Counted from the first letter of the stretch, positions 34,816-45,000 are shown. The stretch: DNA of 64,000 nt from JAIXWP01 sp041391745 (GCA_041391745.1 JAWKNK010000005.1:62001-126000); one strand, 5' to 3'. Notes: generated from the letters alone by a model not told the origin. A program made the numbers and translations.

Positions 34816-34955
34816 TTTTAATAAATTTAAAGTTTAACTAAGCCAAAATACTGACTTTCAGATTTGAATATTCAATATTCTTATTCACGAATAACATATT
34901 CTATTAACAGCTATATTCTTGAATTATCTTGCACCGAAATATTCCAAATACGCAT

Positions 34956-35684
34956 TTGAAAAAGCTTTCTATACTCATACCAGCTTACAATGAAGGACCA
35001 ACAATTCATTTGATTTTAAACAAAATCAAAAAAGTGGTGCTTGAAAATGGTGTTGAAAAAGAAGTGATTGTTGTAAATGACTGCAGCACTGACAACACTA
35101 TTGAAAGTTTGGAAGCTTATATACTTGCGAATCCTGATTTTCCTATTTCAGTTTACACCCAAGAAAAAAATAGCGGTAAAGGAGCTGCTATTCATAAAGC
35201 AATTTCACTTGCCACAGGCGACTATCTTGTAATTCAAGATGCCGATTTGGAGTATGATCCAGAGGAATATAACCTACTAATGCAGCCTGTTTTTAAAGCC
35301 AATGCTGACGTTGTTTATGGCTCCAGATATAAAGGCGCAGGCGGTCACCGCATTCTTTTTTTCTGGCATAGCATAGGAAATAAAGTACTTACTGGAATGA
35401 GCAACATGTTTACGAATCTGAATTTGACGGATATGGAAACATGTTATAAAATGATTCGAACTTCCATTGCGCAACAACTGCTGCTCAAGGAAAAAAGATT
35501 TGGCTTTGAACCTGAAGTTACCGCAAAGCTTTCTCGCATAAAGAATATTAAAATATACGAAGTGGGTATATCCTATTATGGTAGAACTTATGCAGACGGA
35601 AAGAAAATAGGTTGGAAAGATGGTTTCCGAGCCATCTGGTGCATTTTGAAATTCAATATTTGGAATAGAAAACATCTTAAGTAA
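34956..35684 (+). CDS. Glycosyltransferase family 2 (dolichyl-phosphate mannosyltransferase-like)
   Basis: The GT-A fold start KKLSILIPAYNEGPTIHLIL, the VVNDCSTDNT loop and the DXD-like QDADLEYDPEEY place it in GT2, close to DPM1/GtrB-type enzymes that move a sugar to a polyprenyl phosphate. No transmembrane tail is present. No ATG starts the frame. TTG at 34956 (LKKLSIL) fits the family, and TTG at 34929 is an alternative adding nine residues. A methyltransferase gene follows after 3 bp, so the two form an operon. Confidence 0.88.
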   Translation: MKKLSILIPAYNEGPTIHLILNKIKKVVLENGVEKEVIVVNDCSTDNTIESLEAYILANPDFPISVYTQEKNSGKGAAIHKAISLATGDYLVIQDADLEYDPEEYNLLMQPVFKANADVVYGSRYKGAGGHRILFFWHSIGNKVLTGMSNMFTNLNLTDMETCYKMIRTSIAQQLLLKEKRFGFEPEVTAKLSRIKNIKIYEVGISYYGRTYADGKKIGWKDGFRAIWCILKFNIWNRKHLK

Positions 35685-35687
35685 AGC

Positions 35688-36401
35688 ATGGAGAATGTTG
35701 ACGAATATGGCGAATCAACTTTAGACGCGATAGCTGAAGCTCCTGCTTTCAATCAATGGATGTTTGATACGATTCGCCCATTTTTAGACGGAAAAGTATT
35801 TGAATTTGGTAGTGGAATTGGTAATATTTCAGATCTTGCTATCAATGCCGGACTAGAACTAACTGTAAGCGATTTGCGCCAAAATTATTTAAGTCAGTTA
35901 CAAAACAAACTATCTCTTGATCCGTCTAGAGCTGTAAAAGTGGACATGGTGCATCCCGATTTTGAAAAAGAATATCACCATCTCATTGGACAGTTTGACG
36001 CAGTATTTGCACTAAATGTAGTAGAGCATATTGAAGACCATAAGCTGGCCATGGTCAATGCCTCACTTCTTCTTAGAACTGGTGGGAAATTAGTTGTATT
36101 AGTTCCGGCTTATCAATCACTTTATAATGACTTTGATAAAGAACTTGGTCACTACAGAAGGTTTACAAAGAATACACTAAAAAATTATATTCCACAAAAT
36201 TTAGAATTACTCAAAATCTCCTACTTCAATGCTGTAGGAATTCTAGGTTGGTATGTCTCTGGTAGTATTCTTAAGAAAAAAGAAATCGATAAAGGATCAA
36301 TGCGATTGTACAATCGCATGATGCCAATAATAAAGCTTGTAGATAGCATTATATTTCGTCAAGTAGGTCTATCCGTTTGGGTAGCTCTAGAGAAGAAGTA
36401 A
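35688..36401 (+). CDS. Class I SAM-dependent methyltransferase
   Basis: The 237-residue protein has motif I KVFEFGSGIGNISDLAI at about 37-53, an acidic post-I residue region (LTVSDLRQNY) and the motif IV-like FDAVFALNVVEHIEDHKLA, as in methyltransferase type 11/12 families. The acceptor is unknown. Tight coupling to the GT2 gene suggests methylation or completion of a lipid-linked sugar or surface glycan. It converges with the large T9SS cargo gene, one base between the two ends. Confidence 0.85.
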   Translation: MENVDEYGESTLDAIAEAPAFNQWMFDTIRPFLDGKVFEFGSGIGNISDLAINAGLELTVSDLRQNYLSQLQNKLSLDPSRAVKVDMVHPDFEKEYHHLIGQFDAVFALNVVEHIEDHKLAMVNASLLLRTGGKLVVLVPAYQSLYNDFDKELGHYRRFTKNTLKNYIPQNLELLKISYFNAVGILGWYVSGSILKKKEIDKGSMRLYNRMMPIIKLVDSIIFRQVGLSVWVALEKK

Positions 36402-36402
36402 A

Positions 36403-39400
36403 TTATCTAATCAGAGAAACGATACCTTTTCTTTCAAAACGCTCAGTAGTTGACTTGGCTCCAATTTTTACGATGTAATTATAAACACCATTAGGAGCGA
36501 AGTAATCAGAATTATTTCCGAAACCACCAAGCCAAACTTCATTTGGATCATTCGATTCAAAAACGGTTTCACCCCATCTGTTGAAAATTACTAAATGGAA
36601 ATCGGTATCATCTATATCCGCACCTTCGACTTTAAAATATTCATTAATTCCGTCTCCATTCGGAGTGAAAGCGGTAGGAATATAAATAGCGAAAATGTCG
36701 CCGATAACAATTGGCGCAGTAAACTCAGATCTACAATTATTAATGTCGACTACTGCTAAAGAAACGTCATACGTTGCTCCTGCATTTGAAGGAAATGTAA
36801 ATACTGGATTTTCTTCAACACTTGAACCTAACCAGTTTCCATTATGCTCAAATGTCCAATCCATGCCAATGATACTTCCTGATGAAAGATTCGTAAAAGT
36901 AATTTCTGGATTTTCAAACGTGGTTGGTTGAGGTGTTCCATACCATTGTGCTGATGGACCTTGGAAAACTGTAATATAGTTTTCAAAAAGCTGTGTATTC
37001 CAACAGCCACGAGCGCTCTGAAGGGTCAAAGCAACATCGTATACACCTGAGTTACCATAAAAAGCATTTATCTCATCTGTCTGAATTCCACCACCTGGAC
37101 CGAAGTCCCAACCAACGGAACTCATCATATAAGTAGCAGGGGCATTCGTTAGATAAAGGTTGGTTTCAAAAGGTACACAACCTCGAGTAGTATCTGCATC
37201 AATAGTCAGAACCATTGGTTCTTCGAATGCCATATAAAAACAATCGGTAGCTGCTGGTGTTTCGCATTGGTCTTCAATACGGACACAAAAAGTACCTTCG
37301 CTGATGGGATCAAAATCATGGATTTCAATACCAGTTCCTATAGATGAGTTATTGAATGTCCATGAGAAATCAAATGCACCATGTCCCCCTGACCAGCTTA
37401 GAGCTTCTACATCTATTAATCCTTCTTGACAAATTACCGTATCAACAAAAGTTTCAATTTGTAGAGGATCATAAATTGCAATGTCCATGATTTCACGTTC
37501 TGACTCACATCCACCTGCATCCACTGCCACCACAGAAATTTCAACCGGTTCTGATAAATTATTTAAATTAATTGATTGACCAACATTTCCATTACTCCAT
37601 TGATATTGATAAGTTCCATTAAAATCAGTAGTGCTTAATATCTGTGAAATAGCAGAGCCTCCAATACAAACAGTTGTATCATTGGAGATAGTAATCGCAG
37701 GATTTGCAATTATAACAGTCATAGGAGTATTTAATTCGCAATCTTCGTAAATAATGTAGTATTGATATACTCCTGCTAAGTCTGAAGTTGGGTCAAATGT
37801 TTCATCAGTTAAATTGCCATTGGGATCTTCCCAAAAACCACCCAACGTTGGATCACCTAATAACTCATCCATCATGTTGAAGGGTGGTGATGTGCTGCAC
37901 AATTGAACATTTGTAGGACTTCCAGGAAAAGGCAACGAGGGGTCGAGCGTGACATCCATTTCATCCGAAGTTGCGCAACCAGGATATCCAACCGGATAAC
38001 CTGTCAGCGTGTACGTGACAGGGCCCGAAACAGTTTGTAGGATTGGATTTGCGCTGTTAGGATTATTTAATCCTGCTGCCGGCGACCATTCAAAAACATA
38101 GTCCATGGGTTGACCATCAAGCGTTGCAGAAAGTCCTACTGGGTCACAACCAAATTCAATATCGGGTCCGGCATTTACTGAAGGCGCAATGAATACATCT
38201 ACAACGATTGTTGTATCGAATGTGCAACCAAAATTATTTGTAGCGTAGTAAGTATAATCATAAGATCCAGTTTCTAGTAGTTCTATTTGAATGAAGTCAC
38301 ATCCTCCATCTTGGTAAATAATATTCGGTCCTTCCCACCAAGTAGAGTCGCAATCATACCCATAAATCGGCGTGAAGGATAACAAATCACCAAACAAATC
38401 AGGATCGAAATTTATTCCCCAGTCAAAAATGAACCCATTATCTGAAGCCCACATATCACAAATTTCAACTGTCCAAGTCCCATTTAATGGACAACCTATA
38501 AGGTTAGAAAAATCCTGAACACTTTCATATGTTCCAGACGCTATCGTTCCTCCAGAATTATCAGCCCATGTTCCATTTGTTGCATCTGGCGACCACCAAT
38601 AGTCGTAGCCAATTCCAGGATTTAAGTCACTATCAACGTCAATGGGCTCTCCTGCGTAGGTACCCCCACCACCCTGCTGGTGTACAATCAGTGATTGGCC
38701 ATTAGGACAGATGAATGAAATTGTAATGTCACCAATAAATGAATGCTCGAAATTGATATAGAAACTATCAATATCATCAGTAGTTTGAATGGACTGCCCA
38801 AGATCGAAGTTAGAAAACGTCACTTCATCACTAAAACATTGTGATTGATCATCTGGAATAAATAATGCGCCACCAAGATCAATATCTGGAAGATCATTCC
38901 ATGGATTGCTGATCCATGTATTCAAACTATCAGAAGCATAAATGCTATCTGGAATTGCGAAGTTGACCCCCATAAAATCAGAGCCGCCAACGCACAGATC
39001 AAAATTGGGAGACATCAAGCTAAAGTCAGGATATGTGCTCACAAGGATAGTGTGATCAGGTAGGTTAGCACTATTACAATCGTTGTCGTCGGTAATTAGA
39101 AGTTGAACTACATATCCCCCAGGAGTATTAAAAGTATGCGTTACCGTGGGCCAGCTTGTTGTATTAGTTGTTCCATCGTCGAAGACCCATTCGAAAGACT
39201 GCATTTGAGCACCATTGTAAAAGATAGATTGAGAAGCGTCAAATGAAACAGTTTCGCCCGGACAAATTAAAAGAGGAACAGCTTCGGAGGTATTGATCAC
39301 TGAATAAGGTCTTTCGCAAGGTGGACCACAAGAAATTTCCGCTCCAAAATTTCCTACACCGCTTCCGTCAGAAACGAAATGAACAGTTAGGCATCCATTC

Positions 39401-39750
39401 ATTGAGCTGGTAATGTCCATTGCCTGAAGGTCGCTTCCTGTATAGGTTCCTATTAAGGGCGCTGAAGTTGAGCTACCGTCAAAAATCTCCATAGAATCTC
39501 CACTTCCCAATGCAAAAACCGCCCAATACAAATTGACAATAGTTTCTGGTGCCTCTGCGCAGACCGTGATTGTAGCATTTAAGTTATTTGAATAATTGGA
39601 AGAACTTAATCCATCATCCACAAGAAAACCTCCACATTGGGTGATATCAGCTCCAGTAATCGACATCTCTTGCGAATACCCTGAAAAAGAAACCAATAGA
39701 GCGATAAAAAGTAACAGTCTAGGCATTAGGTAGCAGTTTTGGCTATCCAT
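36403..39750 (-). CDS. Large secreted CUB/PKD/P-domain protein with T9SS type B sorting domain
   Basis: The 1115-residue protein has a signal peptide after a short lead (LLLFIALLVSFSGYSQ) and a CUB-like domain at about 35-145. A PKD domain follows at about 155-235 (FEWVFDDGTTNTTSWPTVTHTF), then a proprotein-convertase P-like domain at about 285-455 (DSFYINFEHSFIGDITISFICP, GTWTVEICDMW). Further PKD/Ig-like repeats follow. The C-terminal gliding-motility-associated (CHU_C) domain is FTPNGDGINEYFKVEG ... LVIFNRWGETVFES. It should be exported by T9SS and may act as an adhesin. No catalytic domain is visible. Confidence 0.88.
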   Translation of the reverse strand: MDSQNCYLMPRLLLFIALLVSFSGYSQEMSITGADITQCGGFLVDDGLSSSNYSNNLNATITVCAEAPETIVNLYWAVFALGSGDSMEIFDGSSTSAPLIGTYTGSDLQAMDITSSMNGCLTVHFVSDGSGVGNFGAEISCGPPCERPYSVINTSEAVPLLICPGETVSFDASQSIFYNGAQMQSFEWVFDDGTTNTTSWPTVTHTFNTPGGYVVQLLITDDNDCNSANLPDHTILVSTYPDFSLMSPNFDLCVGGSDFMGVNFAIPDSIYASDSLNTWISNPWNDLPDIDLGGALFIPDDQSQCFSDEVTFSNFDLGQSIQTTDDIDSFYINFEHSFIGDITISFICPNGQSLIVHQQGGGGTYAGEPIDVDSDLNPGIGYDYWWSPDATNGTWADNSGGTIASGTYESVQDFSNLIGCPLNGTWTVEICDMWASDNGFIFDWGINFDPDLFGDLLSFTPIYGYDCDSTWWEGPNIIYQDGGCDFIQIELLETGSYDYTYYATNNFGCTFDTTIVVDVFIAPSVNAGPDIEFGCDPVGLSATLDGQPMDYVFEWSPAAGLNNPNSANPILQTVSGPVTYTLTGYPVGYPGCATSDEMDVTLDPSLPFPGSPTNVQLCSTSPPFNMMDELLGDPTLGGFWEDPNGNLTDETFDPTSDLAGVYQYYIIYEDCELNTPMTVIIANPAITISNDTTVCIGGSAISQILSTTDFNGTYQYQWSNGNVGQSINLNNLSEPVEISVVAVDAGGCESEREIMDIAIYDPLQIETFVDTVICQEGLIDVEALSWSGGHGAFDFSWTFNNSSIGTGIEIHDFDPISEGTFCVRIEDQCETPAATDCFYMAFEEPMVLTIDADTTRGCVPFETNLYLTNAPATYMMSSVGWDFGPGGGIQTDEINAFYGNSGVYDVALTLQSARGCWNTQLFENYITVFQGPSAQWYGTPQPTTFENPEITFTNLSSGSIIGMDWTFEHNGNWLGSSVEENPVFTFPSNAGATYDVSLAVVDINNCRSEFTAPIVIGDIFAIYIPTAFTPNGDGINEYFKVEGADIDDTDFHLVIFNRWGETVFESNDPNEVWLGGFGNNSDYFAPNGVYNYIVKIGAKSTTERFERKGIVSLIR

Positions 39751-39784
39751 TAGACAACATTACATCTCAATAAGTTGCATTTGA

Positions 39785-40840
39785 TTATTCCACCAAAATT
39801 CGAATGACAGCATTTTGATCAAGTTTTGTCGAAACAGGGAAAGTCCATTTTTTCCCACCACTTTTTAGATAGCACCTTCCTGTATTCGGTGGAATGCTGC
39901 CTTCATTGTGTGCTATAAAGAAAATTTCATTCTCTCCTTTTTTTAATCTAATCTTTAATTTTTTCCTCTCATTAGTGAGTTGATGGTAAGTGAGAAGGTA
40001 ATCTCCGTTGACGATAATCGAAATGGAGTCATTATCAATTTGGCCTACGTCCGCCATTTCCAAAATAAGAGTTTTTCGCTTCACTTTAAGGGAGGCGATT
40101 TCTTGTATACTTCTGGATTCAAGTTCTGATCTATTGCTTGGTTTAGGAAGCGCAATATTTTTCGGTTCAATGTTCCCCGCTATTGTATATGAAGCCCTTA
40201 GTTTTATTCCTACATAATTCCCTTTTGTATTTGCTGTTAATAAACCTGTAGGAGTCTGAACCGTTGTAATAATGGCATTAGAAGCGCCGAACACGTTAAA
40301 ATAAGTAGCAAGAATGCTGAAATTAAATCTTTTCTCTTGCTTTGAAATGCCAAATTCAGGAGCGACAAATAATCTTCTCGGACCATAACTCGTTGCGTAG
40401 GCAGTAAATTCTTGATTGACTTCCGATTCTTTATCATAGCCATAAAAAAGCAGACCTACATCCGATCCAAATTGAAAGTATGAATTATATTTTTCCGAAA
40501 GAATCCATCGATAGTTCAAATTAGAGGTAACTTTTGAAGTTATGCTGGCAATATCATATCTCCCGTTATCTCCAGTGAATTTGTAGCTTTGAATCACAAA
40601 ACCATAGTTCACCCCAAAATTGAACCTATGCTTGTACGATAAATTCAAGCCTCCATTTAGTCCAATAGCATTTCCAAGATTCTGGTACCAATTAATTGAA
40701 CCTGTCTTTTCAATTTGGGCCAGTGTAAATCCACCATTCATCCCTAGCGTTGCTTCGAGTTGGATATTGCGTTGGGCCGCGCCTCTGACCGTTGCGAGTG
40801 TTACAATAATCAAAAAACAGATTCGAAAATAGAATTTCAT
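39785..40840 (-). CDS. Outer-membrane beta-barrel protein with C-terminal accessory domain
   Basis: The 351-residue product has a signal peptide (MKFYFRICFLIIVTLATVRGAAQ). About 200 residues of alternating aromatic/polar strands follow (NLSYKHRFNFGVNYGFVI, YNSYFQFGSDVGLLFYGY, GIKLRASYTIAGN), typical of a small porin-like barrel. A C-terminal globular domain with short beta strands (KRKTLILEMADVGQIDNDSISIIVNGDYLLTY) completes it. I do not recognise a precise family. It lies 34 bp downstream of nothing obvious and is followed on the same strand by the T9SS cargo, so the two may be co-transcribed. Confidence 0.65.
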   Translation of the reverse strand: MKFYFRICFLIIVTLATVRGAAQRNIQLEATLGMNGGFTLAQIEKTGSINWYQNLGNAIGLNGGLNLSYKHRFNFGVNYGFVIQSYKFTGDNGRYDIASITSKVTSNLNYRWILSEKYNSYFQFGSDVGLLFYGYDKESEVNQEFTAYATSYGPRRLFVAPEFGISKQEKRFNFSILATYFNVFGASNAIITTVQTPTGLLTANTKGNYVGIKLRASYTIAGNIEPKNIALPKPSNRSELESRSIQEIASLKVKRKTLILEMADVGQIDNDSISIIVNGDYLLTYHQLTNERKKLKIRLKKGENEIFFIAHNEGSIPPNTGRCYLKSGGKKWTFPVSTKLDQNAVIRILVE

Positions 40841-40955
40841 TATTCTATAAAATTAAATATTTTTTCTCAATGGAACAACTTGACAATTGCATAATCTCCA
40901 ATACCTTTTTGTATTTTTTACAAAAAGTCCTATTTTAGCCAAAATTGAACATATT

Positions 40956-42296
40956 ATGCGCGTATTTCTATCTATTATTTTTATCTCCTTACTGACAAAT
41001 ATCAGCAATGCATTTGATGTGACTTTTAGGCTTGACATGAGCTCACTGCCTCTTGATGTGACACCAGAACTGAACGGGACATTTAACAACTGGTGCGGCA
41101 ATTGCGCTCAACTTTCTGATGATAATGGCGATAATATTTGGGAAATCACCATAAATCTTGATGCTGGATATTATGAATATAAATTCTCATACAACAATTG
41201 GGCAGGTCAAGAGAACCTTCCTGCTGGAATGGTATGCACAAACACTACAGGTCAATTCACCAATAGAACTCTAAATGTAGACCAAGACATGACGCTTCCG
41301 CTAGTATGTTGGAATACATGCGGCTCATGTATCGAGCCTGAAGTAATCAATTGGGAATTGTTTTGGAGTGATGAGTTTGACGGGAATGCCGTAGACCCTA
41401 CTAAATGGACTTATGAATTTGGAGCCTCAGGTTGGGGAAATAATGAATGGCAGTATTACACGAGTAATCCATCAAACTCGATTGTTGCTGATGGTTTACT
41501 TAATATCATAGCACTAGAACAACAATTCAATGGAGCCAATTACACCTCGGCTAGAATTATCACTAAGGATAAGTTCGAGTTTGAATATGGCAAAGTTGAG
41601 GCTAGAATGAAGCTGCCTTTAGGGCAAGGAATCTGGCCAGCATTCTGGATGCTAGGAGCCAATATCAGTGAAGTTGGTTGGCCGCAGTGTGGTGAAATCG
41701 ACATCATGGAACATGTGAACAACGAAATGGAAACACATGGTACAGTTCACTGGAATAACTTCGGTTCTCACAACTATGTAGGAAGTTCAACACCTGTTGA
41801 TCCCTCCGAATGGCACACCTACGGTGTAATTTGGGATGAAATGAAAATTCAATTTTATGTAGACGAAGTTTTCTTTTATCAATATGACTACTCTACTTCA
41901 AACAATAGCGAGCAAATTTTTACAAATCCTTTCTTCCTATTGCTAAACGTTGCTGTTGGTGGCAACTGGCCTGGATATCCTGATAATACTACTGTATTCC
42001 CTGCTACGATGCAAGTGGACTATGTGCGTGTGTACAAGCCAGAAGGATTTGTGCGTGTCGAAGAATTGGCTTCGGATGAATTCTCCGTTTTTCCAAATCC
42101 AACAAATGAAATTGTTACAGTGGTTCTGGATAAAGAAACTCCAAATCAAAATGTAGAGATTCTAGATACGACTGGAAAAATTATATTTACCGCTAAGTCT
42201 ATGAATCATCAAGCGAGAATCGACCTTTCAAACTTCCCTTCAGGACTCTATTTCGTAAGAGTTAACGGACACACCACTAAGGTTACTAAGCTGTAA
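40956..42296 (+). CDS. Secreted GH16 beta-glucanase (laminarinase-like) with T9SS type A tail
   Basis: From ATG 40956 the 446-residue protein has a signal peptide (MRVFLSIIFISLLTNISNA) and an N-terminal starch/glycogen-binding-like beta domain (about 20-120, NGTFNNWCGNCAQLSDDNGDN). The GH16 domain follows (about 130-360) with the signature GEIDIMEHV. Glu247 is the nucleophile, Asp249 the helper and Glu252 the acid/base. The C-terminal 70 residues (FPNPTNEIVTVVLD ... LPSGLYFVRV-type) are a type A T9SS sorting domain. It probably cleaves beta-1,3 or mixed-linkage glucans outside the cell, and a TonB receptor lies just downstream. Confidence 0.93.
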   Translation: MRVFLSIIFISLLTNISNAFDVTFRLDMSSLPLDVTPELNGTFNNWCGNCAQLSDDNGDNIWEITINLDAGYYEYKFSYNNWAGQENLPAGMVCTNTTGQFTNRTLNVDQDMTLPLVCWNTCGSCIEPEVINWELFWSDEFDGNAVDPTKWTYEFGASGWGNNEWQYYTSNPSNSIVADGLLNIIALEQQFNGANYTSARIITKDKFEFEYGKVEARMKLPLGQGIWPAFWMLGANISEVGWPQCGEIDIMEHVNNEMETHGTVHWNNFGSHNYVGSSTPVDPSEWHTYGVIWDEMKIQFYVDEVFFYQYDYSTSNNSEQIFTNPFFLLLNVAVGGNWPGYPDNTTVFPATMQVDYVRVYKPEGFVRVEELASDEFSVFPNPTNEIVTVVLDKETPNQNVEILDTTGKIIFTAKSMNHQARIDLSNFPSGLYFVRVNGHTTKVTKL

Positions 42297-42410
42297 TATT
42301 GTTGAAAAGCTGTTAGGATACGTTGATTTCATGTTTACCTAACAAGAATTTTGAATTTCATGCCTTTCGTTTGAGTTTCTATAACCTTGAGCTAATTCGA
42401 AACAACATTG

Positions 42411-42448
42411 AAAAAGTAGTTTTGGCGCGTAAACCAAAATTACTTTTT
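42411..42448 (+). promoter_or_regulatory. Strong hairpin directly before the TonB receptor start codon
   Basis: AAAAAGTAGTTTTGG (42411-42425) pairs with CCAAAATTACTTTTT (42434-42448) over 15 bp (one G-T pair) around an 8-nt loop. Its 3' arm ends 2 nt before ATG 42451. It could be a terminator for the GH16 gene, or an mRNA structure controlling translation of the receptor. Confidence 0.65.
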
Positions 42449-42450
42449 CT

Positions 42451-44973
42451 ATGCTTAAATCATCTTTGCTGGCAAGCATTGCTCTCTTCATTGGCATTGC
42501 ATTAAACGCCCAAACCAAAATTACAGGAACTGTTCTCGATGAAAACACATCAGAACCAATTAGTGCGGCCATCGTTATGGTACAAGGCACAAACGATGGA
42601 ACTCCTGTAACTAATGAAGGAACTTTTAATCTATCAACCAATGCCAATTCTGGCGTTGTCGTGATCAAATGTATCGGTTATCAAACCCAAAACATTAGTT
42701 TTAAATCCAATGGCTCTTCTATCAATTTGGGTGAAATTTTGATGAGTGAAGACGCGAATACTATGATGGATTTGGTAATCGTAGGTCAAGGAATTGTCGA
42801 TCTAGCACAAGATCGTCAAACTCCAATCGCTGTTTCTACAATTACTTCTAAGGAAATTCAAGACAAAGCGGCTAACTGGGATTTACCAGAAGTGTTGAAA
42901 TCAACTCCATCAGTTCAGAATATTAAAGGAGGCGGATTTGGCGATGGATCTATGTTTTTGCGTGGATTTGACCAAACGAACACGGCATTCCTTATCAATG
43001 GACAACCAATCAACGGTATGGAAGATGGTAAAATGTACTGGTCAAACTGGTCTGGTGTACTTGATATTGCAAATGCAGTTCAAGTTCAACGCGGACTTGG
43101 TTCATCCAAGCTTGCTATATCGTCTGTTGGAGGTACAGTGAACATTGTAACCAAAACAGTAGATATGAAAGAAGGTGGTTTTGTAAATACAATGGTTGCA
43201 AATAACAACTATTACAAAGCTTCAGCTTACTACTCTACTGGTCTGATGAAGTCTGGTTGGGCTGTTGCTGCAATGCTAGGTCATTGGCAAGGTGACGGCT
43301 ATGTTGATTACACTTCAGGTCAAGGTCAAACTTATTTCCTATCTGTAGGTTACAAGCCAAGTGAAAAACATATTTTCAACTTCCTAGTTACTGGAGCTCC
43401 ACAATGGCACGCAGCTGCTGGATCTGGCTCTCTACAGTCATTCCTTGACAATGGAATTCAATACAACAATTGGAATTATGACATCGATGGTAAGAAATAT
43501 CCAGGAGGAAGAAACTTTTATCACAAGCCAATTTCAAATTTGACTTGGGACTGGAATATCAGCGAAAAGTCTAATCTTTCGACTGTTGTATATGGTTCTA
43601 TTGGACGTGGAGGCTTCGCTTCTGTCCTAACTTCAGGAGGTGTACCTACTTATGCTAGAGGTTCATATAACAACCACAATTGGTATGGTGCAGTTACTAA
43701 CTTTAACCATAAGATTAATGAAAATCTTCAGTTTAATGTTGGTGCAGATTTCAGATACTACAATGGTGTTCACTTCCGTGGTGCTACAGAATTCTTCTCT
43801 GTAGAATCTGTAAACTCTACAAATACAAATTTGGGTACATTCACGGTTGACAATACCTATGGCGGATACAATCCTTGGCAAGCAGTCTTTAATCCAAACA
43901 ATTCACACGAACAAAGAATTGGATATGACTACGAAGAAGTAATTAACTATCAGGGCGTGTTTGGTCAACTTGAATATGCTAAAAATGGGTTTTCTACATT
44001 CTTCCAAGGAGCTTTCTCTAGCCAGTCTCACTTGAAGACTGATCATTGGAACTACTCTGAATCAAAAGACGCGGAGAAAGTGACTAATCCTGGCTACAAT
44101 GTAAAAGCTGGTGCTGCTTACGCTATTGATGAAAATAGCACCATCTTCGCAAATGCTGGTTACTATTCACGTCAACCATTCCATGATAACTTATTCAGAA
44201 ACATCCGTGTTAGCAACGACTTGTTTAACCCACAAGTTAGCAATCAAGATATCATTGGATTAGAAGCTGGTTACCAATTGAGACTTGCGAATTTCTCTGC
44301 AAATATCAACGTTTACAACACAGCTTGGGACAACAGAACTCTACTTGGAGATAATGGCCAAAGCGATCCAACACTTGTAGTTTATTACCAAACTCAAGGA
44401 GTAAAGCAAATCCACCAAGGTGTTGAATTTGATATGATGTATCAAGTAACTAGCGATCTTCAATTGAAAGGATTCTTATCAGCAGGAGATTGGAGATATA
44501 GTGGAAATGCTACTATTCGTGCCTTCAACGATGCTGGAGACGATATCACCAACACATTGCCAGGTGCTACCTTAGACTTGGACGGGGTTAAAGTTGGTGG
44601 AGCAGCTCAAACTACAGCAGGCCTAGGTGCTAGTTATAATCTTGGTCAAGGTTTCAAGGTTGATGGTCAATTCAACTATTACAATTCACTTTACGCGAAT
44701 GTTGGAACTGCATCAAGCACCATTGCTTTGCCACAATACCAAACATTTGATTGCGGAATTTCTTATAAAGTTTTTGTAGGAAACTCGAAGAAAAACTCAA
44801 TTCAATTCAGAGGAAATGTAAACAACTTCTTTGATACTAAGTATTTGGAGTCTTCATCTACAAACATTCCAGTGGTAGATGGAGCCAACGTTTGGAAAGG
44901 AGTGAATACAGCAAATACTGTTCGTTTCGGTTATGGAAGAACCTGGAACGTTTCCCTTCGCTACAATTTCTAA
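42451..44973 (+). CDS. TonB-dependent receptor
   Basis: The 840-residue protein has a signal peptide (MLKSSLLASIALFIGIALNAQ) and a carboxypeptidase regulatory-like domain at about 22-105 (TKITGTVLDENTSEPISAAIV). A plug domain follows at about 125-240 (LPEVLKSTPSVQNIKGGGFG, MFLRGFDQTNTAFLINGQPI), then a C-terminal barrel ending WNVSLRYNF. No SusD gene is adjacent, so it is not a standard SusCD pair. It is 154 bp downstream of the GH16 gene, suggesting import of glucan breakdown products, but the ligand is not proved by sequence. Confidence 0.92.
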   Translation: MLKSSLLASIALFIGIALNAQTKITGTVLDENTSEPISAAIVMVQGTNDGTPVTNEGTFNLSTNANSGVVVIKCIGYQTQNISFKSNGSSINLGEILMSEDANTMMDLVIVGQGIVDLAQDRQTPIAVSTITSKEIQDKAANWDLPEVLKSTPSVQNIKGGGFGDGSMFLRGFDQTNTAFLINGQPINGMEDGKMYWSNWSGVLDIANAVQVQRGLGSSKLAISSVGGTVNIVTKTVDMKEGGFVNTMVANNNYYKASAYYSTGLMKSGWAVAAMLGHWQGDGYVDYTSGQGQTYFLSVGYKPSEKHIFNFLVTGAPQWHAAAGSGSLQSFLDNGIQYNNWNYDIDGKKYPGGRNFYHKPISNLTWDWNISEKSNLSTVVYGSIGRGGFASVLTSGGVPTYARGSYNNHNWYGAVTNFNHKINENLQFNVGADFRYYNGVHFRGATEFFSVESVNSTNTNLGTFTVDNTYGGYNPWQAVFNPNNSHEQRIGYDYEEVINYQGVFGQLEYAKNGFSTFFQGAFSSQSHLKTDHWNYSESKDAEKVTNPGYNVKAGAAYAIDENSTIFANAGYYSRQPFHDNLFRNIRVSNDLFNPQVSNQDIIGLEAGYQLRLANFSANINVYNTAWDNRTLLGDNGQSDPTLVVYYQTQGVKQIHQGVEFDMMYQVTSDLQLKGFLSAGDWRYSGNATIRAFNDAGDDITNTLPGATLDLDGVKVGGAAQTTAGLGASYNLGQGFKVDGQFNYYNSLYANVGTASSTIALPQYQTFDCGISYKVFVGNSKKNSIQFRGNVNNFFDTKYLESSSTNIPVVDGANVWKGVNTANTVRFGYGRTWNVSLRYNF

Positions 44974-45000
44974 GAGAAATAAAGTTTAGGGTTATGACGA

